Below, one piece after another: positions 13,745 to 26,200 of a DNA stretch of 64,000 bases. The stretch is from Symsagittifera roscoffensis. Its lineage: Eukaryota > Xenacoelomorpha > Acoela > Convolutidae. The DNA lies in assembly GCF_963678635.1 (NCBI RefSeq), contig NC_087066.1, forward strand, positions 33,919,301-33,983,300. Reading direction: 5' to 3'. The position numbers and the translations under genes were made by a program. The first letter of the stretch is position 1, and every line of letters begins with the position of its first letter. Under the pieces are notes generated by a model, which had not been told where the DNA came from, did no database searches, and saw only the letters and a list, made by a program, of their open reading frames with translations.

Positions 13745-14154
13745 TGGAACCTGATCTAAACTACATTTTATAATTGGATAAATTAAATGTTTTACCACTT
13801 TAAAATATTTAACATTAACCAATCATAATCCATCTAATTAACAACCCACTTATTTGTAAGTGCTGAAATTACTTGTAATTTCAGCACCAGAGAGATTTGA
13901 TTTTAACTTAGAAATTAGTTGCCTCTCCAAGAGAACTTCAGCAGCCGCAATAAACCAGTATACCCTAGATCTATTGAGCCTAGCAGAGGCTAGTTAAACA
14001 CCCTGGGACTAGTAAGTATAAGAGTAAGATTAGGATCGGTATTAGACTAAGAAGTTGCACGAATCTATCCGGCCAAAAATAAGATAGCGTGACGAGCAGA
14101 CGGTGTACCCTATCCGAAATTACTCTATGAGTTAACGACATCGGTTATAACTCA
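13745..14154 (+). repeat. 3' LTR of copy 1 (410 bp)
   Basis: It begins TGGAACCTGATC and ends TAACTCA, giving TG...CA ends and the same 410-bp length as the 3' LTR of copy 2. It carries AATAAA at 13949-13954 and a perfect hairpin at 13860-13887 (13-bp arms, 2-nt spacer). The first ~250 bp differ from the copy 2 LTRs at roughly 15-20 positions, so copy 1 comes from a different, older sublineage. A 4-bp flank AGAC (14155-14158) would be the target duplication, but its partner lies outside the window. Confidence 0.85.
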
Positions 14155-16980
14155 AGACGTCCAATATCTGCACGCAGTGCACCCATCGTGTTTGGGTTTT
14201 TGAATATCATCGAATATAAAATGATCAGTTACAGTCCTTTTCTGTTATTGGCGGCACATTATTTTTCTGGTTTTTATTCCTGTTTATATAAGCTTTATCC
14301 ACATCTATCCTATTATGCATTTATACGAAAAATTGTCCCCTCAGGCATAAATTTTTGTTGGAATGCCACAAAATTTTTTTGATTGGCCAGCGATTGTTCC
14401 CAATAACCCAGAGATTTATGGATGTTACGCTCTGGAAGTATAATTTAAGGCTGCTTCACTGTTTTTGCTGCAATTGATGATTCAGAAAACCTGGACTTTA
14501 AAATTGTAGTTTAGCGAAGCCACAAAATTCTCCTAAATATGACAAAACATAGTCAAATGGATTGGCAATTTAGATACCTTGAGTGATAATTTCTGCAAAA
14601 AGAGTTACGCAGAGCACTGATTCTGGAATTGTTGAGATCGGAATCTTGAGTTTGATAAATAAAAATCTTTTTATTTTGCTGCATTATGCTGATTAATGTG
14701 CAGTAATGAACGGTTTTTCTTGTTAATTATTAGGCTTTTAATCTTAGTCACTTTTGATTGAATGCTATTTTTTTTGCACTGAATCAATTAAACCATATTT
14801 GTTCCCTAAAAAAACTGACAGAATTCATTTCGATTCGGACATGTTATTCGAAAACTTAAGCAATAAATTTCAACAACAATGAAACTAAGTTTTAGGCATC
14901 TAAAATATATTTTACTTGAAATCAAAGAGGAGCGGATAGAATTTTGAAAAAACCACTTCTTTTGGTAGTTTTTTTCTTTGTAGTTAAAAGCTTTTGGCGT
15001 TTTTGTTTCACATTTAACAATTGCCCAAAAAGAGGAACAAATGGTTACAGAGTATAAAGTTTCTAAACAGAGTTAACCAAGAAAATCTAATTTCCGTTTG
15101 TATCATGGTCAATTATATAATCATCGAAACGATTTTTTGCCCTTACTCATGTTAACCCAAATAAAACAAAAAGAGATTTCATGTTTTTTACAAAAAAAGC
15201 TCACGAAATTGAAAAAACAAATTGTTGTCTGGGTTCCGACACTAATTATCACTGGTTTGTTTTCCTACTGGCAGTATCATAAAAATTTTCAACTCACACC
15301 GACTCTTTTTTTGTTGATAAACAAGTGTGAATCATATCTGAATTTCAGACCAAGTTAAGAAGCAAGTATGATGAAATTTTACCAATTTGATTTCATCACC
15401 ATTTTTTTTTAATCATTTATAATAAAAATATATGCATGAGAATCAAGTTCCCAAATATACAAACCTTACATTTTTAAGCCACACATCAAAACAATTCAGA
15501 TTTGATTTTTACCCCTGTAAAAAATTCAGTCATTTGCATGTGCTTTCGAATGACATTTTGAAACTTTAAATAGTAAAATTTCAGGTAAAAGCTTCAATTA
15601 ATTTATGGGATTTGGATGGTAATTCTATCCCTCAGGGCGCCCCCACATTTGGCCGCGTTGGGTTTGTCCTGATAGACCTTGTTGAAAACATTCTGGGTCG
15701 TTACTTTTTCCGAGGCTCGAATCTTGCTTCTGGTCTGGGCGGTACCTCTGCATTTTTGGGTTTCGAAAACCGCCTACTTTGCGGGATAACGAGAAGAATG
15801 TTGGTTCAAGTCTAAGTCTTTGATCTTTGATATATAACACTGAATGAAGTCAACACAAAAACAGAAGCAATATAAGAAAAACGACACACAATAAAGTGAC
15901 ACGTAATAATTGGACACATATAAATAAGCAACAAAAGATCCCTTAGGTGACACTCAATTCTCGCATCAAAATCAGATTCCTGTTACAAAACTATCAAATC
16001 GCTGCTGTCATGTTGTCAAATTTTCATGATTTTACTGGCAGTCAAATCCGTTTTTCGACGTAGGTGAAATAAAATTTTTTGCAGAGGAGCAGTTGATTTT
16101 TAGTTCTACAAAACTGCCTTTATAGCGCAATGATTTATTGGATGAACTGTTGATGTAAACTTCATTGAAGATTTAAAAGCGTTCTCAAAAACAAGAATAG
16201 AAATAGTACCAGCATGATCCTGAAATTGTTCTAAAGCTACCCAGCAGTTTTTGTGGTTGTTGTTACTGATTACTTCTATTTTGTCTGAAGCATTTCAATC
16301 CATTTGTCGCACTACTCTTTGCTCACCGGCCAACTACCATTACGTGCTAAAATGGTCAAATACCGCTCCAGTGAGGGTATTTAAAAAACAACCAAAAAGC
16401 TTGACCTATCTATCAAGTATGGTAAAAATTAATCTTAAAACACAACAAGTAGGACTGTAAAATCACAGTTTGTCTGGAAACATGATGTCGTTTGAATTCT
16501 TTTGCTTACGGTCTTTTTTGGTTTCTTTTTTCTTTACTGTTTTTATTCTTTTTTTTTTGTTCTACGAATTATTTTTTGATTATTTCTTGGTTATACAATA
16601 AGTTGCTTAGTTCACATTGTTTCTTTATCTGACATTCATCCCAGACCGATAGAAGAAGCGGGAATATGGCTTCACGCTTGACCCTCTGATTCCCAATTTT
16701 TTTTGGTCTTAACTGAGTTATAAAGCTAATTCGAACAGATCGGAAGGTCTGGAGTCCTCCTGTTGTCTCAATAAAAGACAATAACTCCCGCCACTCGAGC
16801 ATTTGTTGGATCGGAAGCTTAATCGCAAAAACGTTTGCTGATCATGGTTGTCATTCCCCTAAAAGATGTTTACAATTCATTTATAAAATCACCAGAATTT
16901 AAAATTATATTATTGATGAGATAATACAGTTTCAAGGAGTCGCCTGTTCGTGCAAATACTGACAATCAACCATGAAACTT
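14155..16980. other. Gene-free interval right of copy 1
   Basis: This interval is AT-rich sequence with no recognisable gene or repeat family. It includes short open frames (for example 15098-15358) without recognisable motifs. A less AT-rich patch at 15612-15840 is open on both strands (67 and 71 codons); I could not identify it. Confidence 0.4.
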
Positions 16981-18130
16981 CTAATATCTGCATTTAAACA
17001 GTTATTTTGTTCCGTTCGGTCGCATGCCTTTGGACCGAAACACGTTCGTCGAGCGGATCTTACAAAATACTTACAAATTTGAATCGGCTTGTGTTTAGAA
17101 GGCGAAGAGCTTGTTGAGCTTATTCTTGACGTTAGCCAATTTTTAAATGGTTGAATTTCACTCACCGTTGTTATGTTTTTTTGGGGCCAATTTTACAAAA
17201 TTACCAATTTTTTTCTGGTTAAATTATTTTTTTTTACGTTTCGAAGAGGAGGAAGAAGAGGAAGAAGAAGAAGAAGAAGAAAAAGAAAATTACTAAACAC
17301 ATAAGTCGTTGCAATATTACAGTAGTCGGTACAAACTCAGACTAGTTACGCAGATATGTTTGTTGAAGTTAGGTAAATCATTGAATAAGATGTGCTGAAA
17401 ATGATACATCAGTATTATATCGACAAACTGATACATCAATAAGAAAGTTTGTAGGAATGCAGTTGAATACTGATTTTTAAATAATTGTTTCCAAAACTGT
17501 TCATTTGTTTTATATTTGCCTGTCGAAGCTTCAATGCTTTTGTAAGAGCTTTCTTTGTTAATACAATTTTGATTTTTATTTTGTTCCATTTGGTCGCATG
17601 CCTTTGGATCGAAACACGTTCGTCGAGCGGATCTTACAAAAAATTTACAAATTTGAATCGGCTTTTGTTTAGAAGGCGAAAAGCTTGTCGAGTTTAATCT
17701 TGACGTTAGCCAAAATGATACATCAGTATTATATCGACAAACTGATACATCAATAAGAATGTTTGTTTATAGAATTGCAGTTGAACATTGATTTTTAAAT
17801 AATTTTTTCCAAATTTGTTCATTTGTTTTATATTTGTCTGTCGAAGCTTCAATGCTTTTGTAAGAGCTTTCTTTCTTAATACAATTTTGATTTTGATTTT
17901 GTTCCATTCGGTCGCATGCCTTTGGACCAAAACACGTTCGTCGAGCGGATCTTACAAAAAAAATACAAATTTGAATCGGATTTTGTTTAGAAGGCGAAAA
18001 ACTTGTTGAGTTTAATCTTGACGTTAGCCAATTGTTAAATGGTTGAATTTCACTCGCCGTTGTTATGTTTTTTTTGGGGCAAATGTTACAAAAAACAGCG
18101 ATTTTTTACTGGTTAAACTAACATTTTTTA
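16980..18130 (-). repeat. Cluster of repeated non-LTR fragments with a GAA microsatellite
   Basis: Three copies of a block containing CGTTCGTCGAGCGGATCTTA lie near 17050, 17620 and 17940. The stretch 17401-17714 is repeated in near-perfect form directly after itself (17715 to about 18025; offset 314 bp). A (GAA)n tract at 17243-17288 recurs at the same place in sister copies (18139-18186 and 21285-21330). Minus-strand reading gives short open pieces such as 16932-17165 that continue into the RT fragment family, so this looks like decayed retrotransposon. Confidence 0.6.
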
Positions 18131-18138
18131 AACGTTTT

Positions 18139-19440
18139 GAAGAGGATGAAGAAGATGAAGAAGAAGAAGAAGAAGAAGAAGAAGAAAATTATTACACACA
18201 TTAGTCGTTGCAATATTACAGTAGTCGGTAAAAATCAGACTAGTTACGCATGTATGTTTGTTTAAATTAGGTAAATCATTGAATAAGATGTGCTGAAAAT
18301 GATACATCAGTATTATATCAACGAACTGATACATCAAAAAACAGTTTGTAGAAACGCAGTTGAACATTGATTTTTAAATAGTTTCTTTTTCCAAAATTGT
18401 AAATTTGTTTTATATTTTCTGTCAAAGCTTCAATCCTTTTGTAAGAGCTTTCCTTCTTTGTACAATTTTGAGAGATATATGTATTACATTTCAATTCAGT
18501 TTTGCTCTCCATTCCGATAGTTGATTTACCTTTCCATAGTTCGACGGAAGTACCAAGTTTGTATCTGAAAAGTCTAAGTTTGAAAGACCTGTTCAACAGC
18601 TTTACTAAGGACAGATTTGCAGTTGCATTTTTTGCTCTAAAAATATATTGCCGTATGACTTAAATGACATAAAACGAAACAATCATCCAAAAAACCAAAA
18701 CAAGGATGGGAATTTTTGTCCAGTAGCATCTATTTTTTTGTTTGAAATGGAAACGAACAAGTTGAATCAATTTGCTCTATTTTTGAAATAATTTGGTCAG
18801 TTTCTACAATCTTCTTATCAACTTTTGACAACACGTCAAACACTCTGATTTTAATGCATTCAAATTCAAACGTTTTTTGGCAAAAGTTTTTCGTACTTGA
18901 TTCAAAACGTCTTTTGATGAAAGAGATGCTGCAATTAATATGCAGTTGTCTGCATATTGCATCAAAGTAAATTAATGTACATCAAATCGAAAATGAACAA
19001 TACCTCACCTAGTACCGAGCCATGTGGAACCCTTTTTTTTAACTTCATTACAGTCAGACTCCACTCCACTCAATGAGAAAATTTTTATAGAATGCGTTTG
19101 CTTCAATTAAAAACTCTGTACAGTGTCCTTTTCTTTCAAAAATTTAAATACTTCAATAATTTTTTTTTCGAATAATTGGGGTATTCTAGACAACGCATCT
19201 TGTCTTAAAACTTTTTTGCTTAAGTCAATTTGAATTGGAGTCCTGATTTAATGTTTGTTCAGATACTCTGTTGTTCGACCATCAGAAAAAATATTTCCAA
19301 AGATTATAGAAAGTACATTTGTTACAGAAAAATTTGATTGTTTTTTGTTTCCGTTGGATCTATTTTTGAAAAAGGGTGCGAGTTTCATTTATTTTGTTTG
19401 AGATAACCAAACATTCACATCTATACAATTTTTAACAAAA
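18139..19440 (-). mobile_element. Non-LTR retrotransposon RT fragment (minus strand, copy i)
   Basis: Read on the minus strand, 19031-18990 gives GVPHGSVLGE, the RT motif 4 of non-LTR elements (usually GVPQGSVLGP). About 70 nt further the motif QYADNCILI (18960-18932) matches the YADD catalytic box with the second Asp changed to Asn. Stops and frameshifts break the frame. The downstream part ends in the (GAA)n tract at 18139-18186. The same segment occurs again at 21200-22640. Confidence 0.7.
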
Positions 19441-21180
19441 GTGAGTTATGTCACAATAATTATCTGGCCGTCAGTTATTTTGATAGCAGGTACGTAGAAA
19501 TACCATGTTGGAACATTAAGTTAGGCCTTAAGACTTTAGTTTGGTTCAGCAAAAATTGAAGTAGCTTCGGAAAACGGGTTCCAAGAAAATTTCGCGGAGC
19601 CAGTTTTTGATTACAAAATCTCTCAAAATAAATTAAAACTAGAACCTACTTATGTAAAAAAGGTTCAATGCTTGCCAGAATTTTTCTGATTATAGTGGTT
19701 GAATGCCATACCGTGTAAAAGTCAAGATTCGAATTGTCAATTAGCAGCTTATAATTGCAAATGGATTCAAATTAGCTTTAAAAATTTGCGAAAACATAGA
19801 TGCAGTTGCGGAAAAGATGTAACCGAAGATGGATATCATGGCCTATCTGGTCTGAAAAATGCTGGTAGAATCTCAAGGCAATCAAAATTGAATGCCCTCA
19901 TAAAGCGAACTCTCCATTCACATTCTCTTTGTTTTAGGGCCAAGATACATTCACAGAAAAGATCAGAAGCGACCAGACAGTTTGACGCTCGTCACATGGG
20001 CTGTTGGTAGGCAGCTGCTGTGGGATGTAACAGTAGTTGACTTCCTAGCCCCTAATAAAACAAACTTAGGCTCAGTTTGTAACCCGAGAAAGGCCTCAGC
20101 CGATGCGGAAGATCAAAATTCTGAAATATATAGTGTTTTAATTATGGATGGATGTGTTTTCAGCCAAAAGTTTTTCGAGTTCAGGGTGCCGCCGGCCCTA
20201 GCACTGAAAATTTTCTGAATAAGCCTTGTAAGAAGTTAAGCACTCGAACCGCGGAACCCAGGGCAGAATCTCCCACGCCATACAGCTTTTAAAAGCTGCC
20301 TATGTACTCTGCACTGTTAAAGATGAAAGTAATTTTTAGGAAATTTTTATTTAGATAGTCAAGGAACCGAAAGGGCAACTAAGTATGAGTATATGATTGA
20401 CCCGTTGCCTCTTACCAGGTCAATCTTTTTGAGTTTTTTTCAAACCTGGCTGATTCTGTGCTGCTGTTACTTTCTCAGTCAGGTTGGCTTGATTCTCAAC
20501 CATGTGACACTTTTTTCTATTATTCTCTCGGAAGTACCTACCGGTGAAAAGTAAAGCTACATCCCTTAACGCCTTTCTAAAGTTACAATAGTGCTTTATG
20601 CTTCAGCTAAATTGTAATTAATGATATAAAAATTAAGTGAACACAATGCTAGGTCTCACTATCCCCAGACCACGAGGTTACTCCTAAAGTCAGACTAGCT
20701 TATATCATGATTAGGTTACTATAACATTATTGTTTTAAGCATTAGAGAAAATCCGCCTATCCATTGGAGATGGATCAACCCTATGCCTAACTCATAAATT
20801 CACATATCCTGAAAAAAAATCTGGATGTTTTAAAATCAAATTCAGGCCATTCCAGGAAGATAAAAGATGTTCAAATTACAGTTTTGAAGGACAACTCCGT
20901 ATTTTTCCGTTTTTTCCACTTCACAGAAGAAGCGCCTTCTTTACTACCAGGAAAAACTGCATTTCTTATTCTCGGCGTTCCCGATTGGTAAAATAGAGCT
21001 TGTAACGATTTTAGCTGGAAAATTGATACAACTCGGAGGGCTTCTTTTTGCCGTTCCTGTTTCTTTCTACGTCTTTTGTCCTATTTCTGGGAAAATTGTT
21101 GTTCTAAATTAACCAGTTTTCTTTTATCGCAAAAACAAAACTGTTACGTGTCATGCAATTGAAATTTATTTCTTATTCAA
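19441..21180 (+). repeat. Retrotransposon 3' repeat unit, copy a (restriction-like endonuclease domain plus tail)
   Basis: Frames across 19699-20218 encode a zinc-knuckle-like RCSCGKDVTEDGYHGLSG and GRISRQSKLNALIKR, then in another frame LVTWAVGRQLLWDVTVVDFL. This order (Cys/His knuckle, Arg-His-like motif, RPD-like motif, WDVTVVD) matches the C-terminal restriction-like endonuclease region of certain non-LTR retrotransposons. Several frameshifts show it is dead. The tail to 21180 has no coding features and recurs almost unchanged at 24.4-25.25, 45.3-46.3 and 49.9-50.45 kb. Confidence 0.65.
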
Positions 21181-21199
21181 CTTTCCTGTTTCTGATTAA

Positions 21200-22640
21200 A
21201 ACTCGCCGTTGTTATGTTTTTTTTGGAGCCAATTTTACAAAATACCGATTTTTTAATGGTTAAACTAAAATTTTTTTACGTTTCGAAGAGGCGGAAGAAG
21301 ATAAAGAAGAAGAAGAAGAAGAAGAAGAAAATTACTAAAAACATTAGATGCAATTTTACAGTAGTCGGTACAAAATCAGACTAGTTACGCAGATATGATT
21401 GTTGAAGTTAGGTAAATCATTCAATAAGATGTGCTGAACATGATACATCAGTATTATATCAACAAACTGATACATCAATAAAAAAGTTTGTAGGAATGCA
21501 GTTGAATACTGATTTTTAAATAATTGTTTCCAAAACTGTTCATTTGTTTTATATTTGCCTGTCGAAGCTTCAATGCTTTTGTAAGAGCTTTCCTTCTTAG
21601 TACAATTTTGAGAGATATATGTATTACGTTCCAATTCAGTTCCGATAGTTGATTTACCTTTCCATAGTTCGACGGAAATACCAAGTTTGTGTCTGAAAAG
21701 TCTAAGTTTGAAAGACCTGTTCAACAGCTTAACTAAGGACAGCTTTGCAGTTGCATTTTTTGCTCTAAAATTATATTGCGGTATAATTTAAATGACATAA
21801 AACGAAACAATCAACCAAAAAACCAAAACAAGGATGGGAATTGTTGTCCAGTAGCATCTATTTTTTTGTTTGAAATGGAAACGAACAAGTTGAATCAATT
21901 TGCTCTATTTTTGAAATAAGTTGATCAGTTTCTACAATCTTCTCATCATTTTTTGACAACAAGTCAAACACTCTGATTTTAATGCATTCAAATTCAAACG
22001 TTTTTTTGGCAAAAGTTTTTCGTAGTTGATTCAAAACGTCTACTGATGAAAGAGATGCTTCAATTAATATGCAGTTGTCTGCATATTGCATCAAAGTAAA
22101 TTAATGGGATATTCCTTTTTGTACATCAAAATCGAAAATGAACAATACCTCACCTAGTACCGAGCCATGTGGAACCCTTCTTTTAACTTCATTACAGTCA
22201 GGTTCTACTCCACTCTATGAGAAAAACTTTAAATAATGCGTTTGCTTCAATTAAACACTCTGTACAGTGTCCCTTTCTTTCAAAAATTTAAATACTTCAA
22301 TAAACTTTTTTTCGAATAATTGGGGTAACCTAGACAATGCATCTTGTCTTAAGACTTTTTTGCATTAGTCAATTTGAATTAGAGTCCTGATTTAATGTTT
22401 GTTCAGATATTTTGTTGTTCGACCATCAGAAAAAATATTTCCAAAGATTATAGAAAGTACATTTGTTACAGAAAAATTTGATTGTTTTTTGTTTACGTTG
22501 GATCTGTTTTTGCAAAAGGGTGTGAATTTCATTTATTTTGTTTGAGATAACCAAACATTCACATCTATACAATTTTTGACAAAAGTGAGTTATGTCACAA
22601 TTATTAACTGGCCGTCAGTTATTGTGATAGCAGGTACGTA
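21200..22640 (-). mobile_element. Non-LTR retrotransposon RT fragment (minus strand, copy ii)
   Basis: This is a near duplicate of 18139-19440, including the (GAA)n tract (21285-21330). The minus strand at 21858-22094 is open for 78 codons beginning MMQYADNCILIEASL, the YADD box with Asp to Asn, and the GVPHGSVLG-like box lies just upstream on the minus strand (near 22165). A further minus-strand piece at 21356-21724 is the downstream part of the same protein. The Asn substitution is shared with copy i, so it predates the duplication. Confidence 0.7.
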
Positions 22641-23050
22641 GAAATACCATGTTGGAACATTAAGTTATGCCTTAAGACTTTAGTTTGGTTCAGCAAAAAT
22701 TGAAGTAGCTTCGGAAAACGGGTTCCAAGAAAATTGCGCGAAATCTCTCAAAATAAATTACAACTAGAACCTACTTATGTAAAAAAGGTTCAATGCTTGC
22801 CAGGATTTGTTCTGATTAAAATGATTGAATGCAATATCGATTAAAAGTCAAGATTCGAATTGTCAAATTAGCAGCTTATAATTGCAAATGGATTCAAATT
22901 AGCTTTAAAAATTTGCGAAAACATAGATGCAATTGCGGAAAAGATGTAACCGAAGATGGATACAAAAGGATGCGAAGTTTGTCTCAAAGTTTTATGCATT
23001 CGTTGAACTACTTTTATAGACAAATTCTAAGTTTCTTGAATTAATTGACT
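22641..23050 (+). repeat. Partial retrotransposon 3' repeat unit, copy b
   Basis: This matches the start of copy a (endonuclease-domain knuckle region: RKHRCNCGKDVTEDGYK within 22829-23044) and then diverges into unrelated AT-rich sequence. It is a truncated, non-functional fragment. Confidence 0.6.
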
Positions 23051-23199
23051 GATTTTTTTTTTAGTTTTACATCCTCTCATCTTTTTCTCATTTGTATTAT
23101 GAAATACAACTAATGGAAACTAAATTTACTCAGAAATATGTTGGTTTTATTCATTTAAGAAAAAGAATTAGAGAGTAAAAGCACCGTTGATTGCTCCTA

Positions 23200-23640
23200 A
23201 CTATTGAACCTACACACATTAAAATGGCGCAGCTGGTTCTGGAATTTTTGTGCAACAATAATTATGGCTTCAGCTTTTACACAGAAAATTTTGAGCTACG
23301 TTTTCTAGAACAGACCACAAGTTCGCATTACAACACAACTATAGGTCAATTTCGAAAGCTATGTTCGAAAACAAAATCAAATCAAAAGATGAACTTGTGT
23401 TTTTGGGCTCCCCTATATGCCAATTTTGTCGCAAAGAATTGCTGAATGAAGAAAGAGCCGAGCTGGAAAATATTTTGGAGCCGAGCTGGAAAAAATTTTG
23501 GAGGAAAAAAGTTTGGAGGTTATTGATAAGCTGGATGCACATTATAGTTTCAACTTCCAAAAAAATTTTCTTCAGCATTCCGAAACTCTTATATATTTTG
23601 CCTACATGTCCATTCTTTGCGAAGTGATTTTTTGAAAAGA
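23200..23640 (+). pseudogene. RT thumb fragment of a non-LTR retrotransposon
   Basis: Frames at 23191-23445 and 23361-23627 encode FRKLCSKTKSNQ and then ELVFLGSPICQFCRKELL, followed by IPKLLYILPTCPFF. The same order appears in the plus-strand element at 62.8-63.05 kb (FEKLCPKIKTKFKDELVILG) and on the minus strand at 47.5-47.7 and 55.5-55.6 kb. This is the region after the RT active site in this retrotransposon family. It is frameshifted and isolated. Confidence 0.6.
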
Positions 23641-25260
23641 GATTCGATTCTCAGGAACCGTTAGGTAAAAAAAAATGAAGGAAAGCCAGTTTTTGCAAGC
23701 AGTTTTCCCGGCAGCCAAAGGTGGATTGAGTGTTTCCTCTACTCGGCTACTAGCTTAACCTGCTTTTTAGTCTCCGGAGTAGGAGCAAAAGCTACCCAAA
23801 AATTTTGGTCGGAAATACCAGGTTGGAAATACATTGTTGGAAATAATTTAAAAATAGAACCTACTTATGTAAAAAAAGTTCAATGCGTGCCAGGATTTTT
23901 TCTGATTACAATGGTTGAATGCCATACCGTGTAAAAATCAAGCTTCGAATTGTCACAATAGCAGCTTATAATCGCAAATGGATTCAAATTAGCTTTAAGA
24001 TTTTGCGAAAACATAGATGCGTTTGCGGAAAAGATGTAACCGAAGATGGATAGCATGGCCTATCTTGTCTGAAAAATGGTGGTACAATTTCAAGGCATTC
24101 ATAATGGAATGCCCTCATAAAGCAAACTCTCCACTTACAATCTCTATGTTTTAGAAAACATCAGAAGCGACCAGACAGGTTTACGCTCGTCCCATGGGCT
24201 GTTGGTTGGCAGCTGCTGTGGGATGTAACGGTAATTGACTTCCTAGTCCCAAGTAGAACAAATTTAGGCTCAGTTTGTAACCCGAGAAAGGCCTCATCCG
24301 ATGCGGAAGATCAAAATTCTGACAAATATAGTGTTTTAATTATGGATGGATGTGTTTTCAGCCAAAAAATTTTCAAATTCAGGGTGGCGCCGGCCCTATC
24401 ACTGAAAATTTTCTGAATAATCCTTGTAAGAACTTCAGCACTCGCACCTCGGAACCCAGGGCAGAATCTCCCACGCCATACAGGTTTAAAAAATTGCCTA
24501 TGTACTCTGCACTGTTAATGATGAAACTAGTTTTTAGGAAATTTTTTATTCACAGAGTCAAGGAACCAAAAAGGCAACGACATATGAGTATATGATTGAC
24601 CCGTAGCCTCTTACAGGTCAATCTTATTGAGTTTCTTTCTAATCCGGCTGATTCTGTGCAGCTGTTACTTTTCTCAGTCAAGTTGGCTTGATTCTCAACC
24701 ATGTGTCACTTTTTTCTAACTTCTAACATTCTCTCGGAAGTACATACCGGTGAAAAGTAAAGCTATATCCCTTTCTAAAGATACAATAGTGCTTTATGCT
24801 TTAGTTAAAATAGTACTTAATGATATAAAAAATAAGTGAACACATGGCTAGGTCTCAGTATCCCCAGACCACGAGGTCACTACTAAAGTCAGACTGGCTT
24901 ATATCATGATTAGGTTACTATATCATTATTGTTTTAAGCAATAGAGAAAATCACCCTATCCATCGGAGATGAATCAACCCTTTGCCTAGCTCCTAGATTC
25001 TCATATCCTGAAAAAAAAGCAGGATAATTTTAAATCAAACTCAGACCATTCCAGGAAGATAAAAGATGTTCAAATTACAGTTTTGGAGGGCAATTGCGTA
25101 TTCTTCCGTTATTTCCACTTCACAGAAGAAGCGCCTTCTTTACTACCAGGAAGGATTGTATTTCTTATTCTAGGCGTTCCCGATTGGTAAAATAGGGCTT
25201 ATAACGGTTTTAGCTGGAAAATTGTTACAACTCGGAGGGCTTCTTTTCTTATCTAATTTT
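23641..25260 (+). repeat. Retrotransposon 3' repeat unit, copy c
   Basis: This is a full-length match to copy a, from the leader-like block with many stops, through the endonuclease domain remnants (about 23930-24340), to the shared non-coding tail. A 91-codon frame present in the tail of some copies is interrupted or altered here, so that frame is not a gene. Confidence 0.6.
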
Positions 25261-26200
25261 TTGATCGACTCGATTTTCAGGAAACGTTAGGTAAAAAAAT
25301 GAAGGACAGCCAATTTTTGCAAGCATCTTTCCCGGCAGCCAAAGGTGGGTTGACTGTTTCCTCTACCAGGCTACTAGCTTCACCTGCTTTTTAGTCTCCG
25401 GAGTAGACGCAAAAGCTACCCTAAAAATTGGGTCAGAAATACCAAGTTGGAACATTAAGTTATGCTAAGACTTTAGTTTGGTTCAGCAAAAAAGTTGAAG
25501 TAGCTTCAAAAACGGGTTCCAAGAAAAATGCGCGGAGCCAGTTTTTGATTACAAAATCTCTCAAAACAATTTTAAAAAAGAACCTACTTATGTAAAAAGT
25601 TTCAATGCTTGCCAGGATTTTTTCTGATTACAATGGATGAATGCCATACCGTGTAAGAGTCAAGATTCGTATTGTCAAATTAGCAGCTTATAATTGCAAA
25701 TGGATTCAAATTAGTTTTACAAAATTTCGAAAACATAGATGCGTTTGCGGAAAATATGTAACCGAAGATGGATAGCATCGCCTATCTTGTCTGAAAAATG
25801 GTGGTACAATCTCAAGGCATTCATAATTGAATGCCCTCATACGGCAAACTCTCCACTAACATTCTCTATGTTTTAGGGCCACGATACCTTCGCAAAAAAC
25901 ATCAGAAGAGACCAGACAGTTTGACGCTTGTCCCATGGGCTGTTGGTTGGCAGATGCTGTGGGATGTAACGGTAGTTGACTTCCTAGCCCCGAGTAGAAC
26001 AAACTTAGGCTCAGTTTATAACCCGAGGTAGGCCTCATCCGATGCGAAAGATCAAAATTCTGACAAATAAAGTGTTTTAATTATGGATGGATGTGTTTTC
26101 AGCCAAAGTTTTTTCAAATTCAGGGTGCCGCCGGCCCTAGCACTGAAATTTTTCAGAATAAGCCTTTTAGGAACTTAAGCACTCGCACCTCGGAACCCAG
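25261..26200 (+). repeat. Retrotransposon 3' repeat unit, copy d, left part (split by LTR element)
   Basis: The endonuclease domain is better kept here: 25831-26031 contains KRPDSLTLVPWAVGWQMLWD followed by VTVVDFLAPSRTNLGS, an RPD...D arrangement typical of restriction-like endonucleases. The repeat stops at 26200 with GGAACCCAG and continues at 44902 with CCAGGGCAGAATCTCC. In sister copies these are contiguous (GGAACCCAGGGCAGAATC), which proves insertion of copy 2 into this repeat. Confidence 0.75.
26197..26200 (+). repeat. Target-site duplication (left), CCAG
   Basis: CCAG at 26197-26200 is repeated at 44902-44905 on the other side of the LTR element. The empty site is seen in sister repeats near 20260 and 24456, where CCAG occurs once. 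A 4-bp duplication fits Ty3/Gypsy-type integration. Confidence 0.9.

Larger units (their letters stand above)
1..14154 (+). mobile_element. Giant Ty3/Gypsy-like LTR retroelement, copy 1 (5' part outside window, decayed)
   Basis: This is an old copy of the same element family as 26201-44901. Position 1 aligns with 28266 of copy 2, so the 5' LTR, leader and pre-gag ORF lie left of the window. The order of recognisable parts is gag, protease, RT, integrase, ORF A, ORF B, ORF C, env, ORF D, 3' region and 3' LTR. The 3' end at 14154 reads CTCA, exactly where similarity with copy 2 stops. Two segments present in copy 2 are missing here: connection/RNase H (copy 2 about 33456-34605) and the end of integrase plus spacer (about 35460-36880). 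Many in-frame stops and frameshifts show that it cannot encode its main proteins. Confidence 0.9.

Noticed and set aside
15612-15840. Less AT-rich patch open on both strands
   Set aside because: No motif, RNA fold or repeat partner recognised; too little support for a gene.
17243-17288. (GAA)n runs as a possible CRISPR or regulatory array
   Set aside because: Simple trinucleotide repeats without spacers, in eukaryotic sequence.
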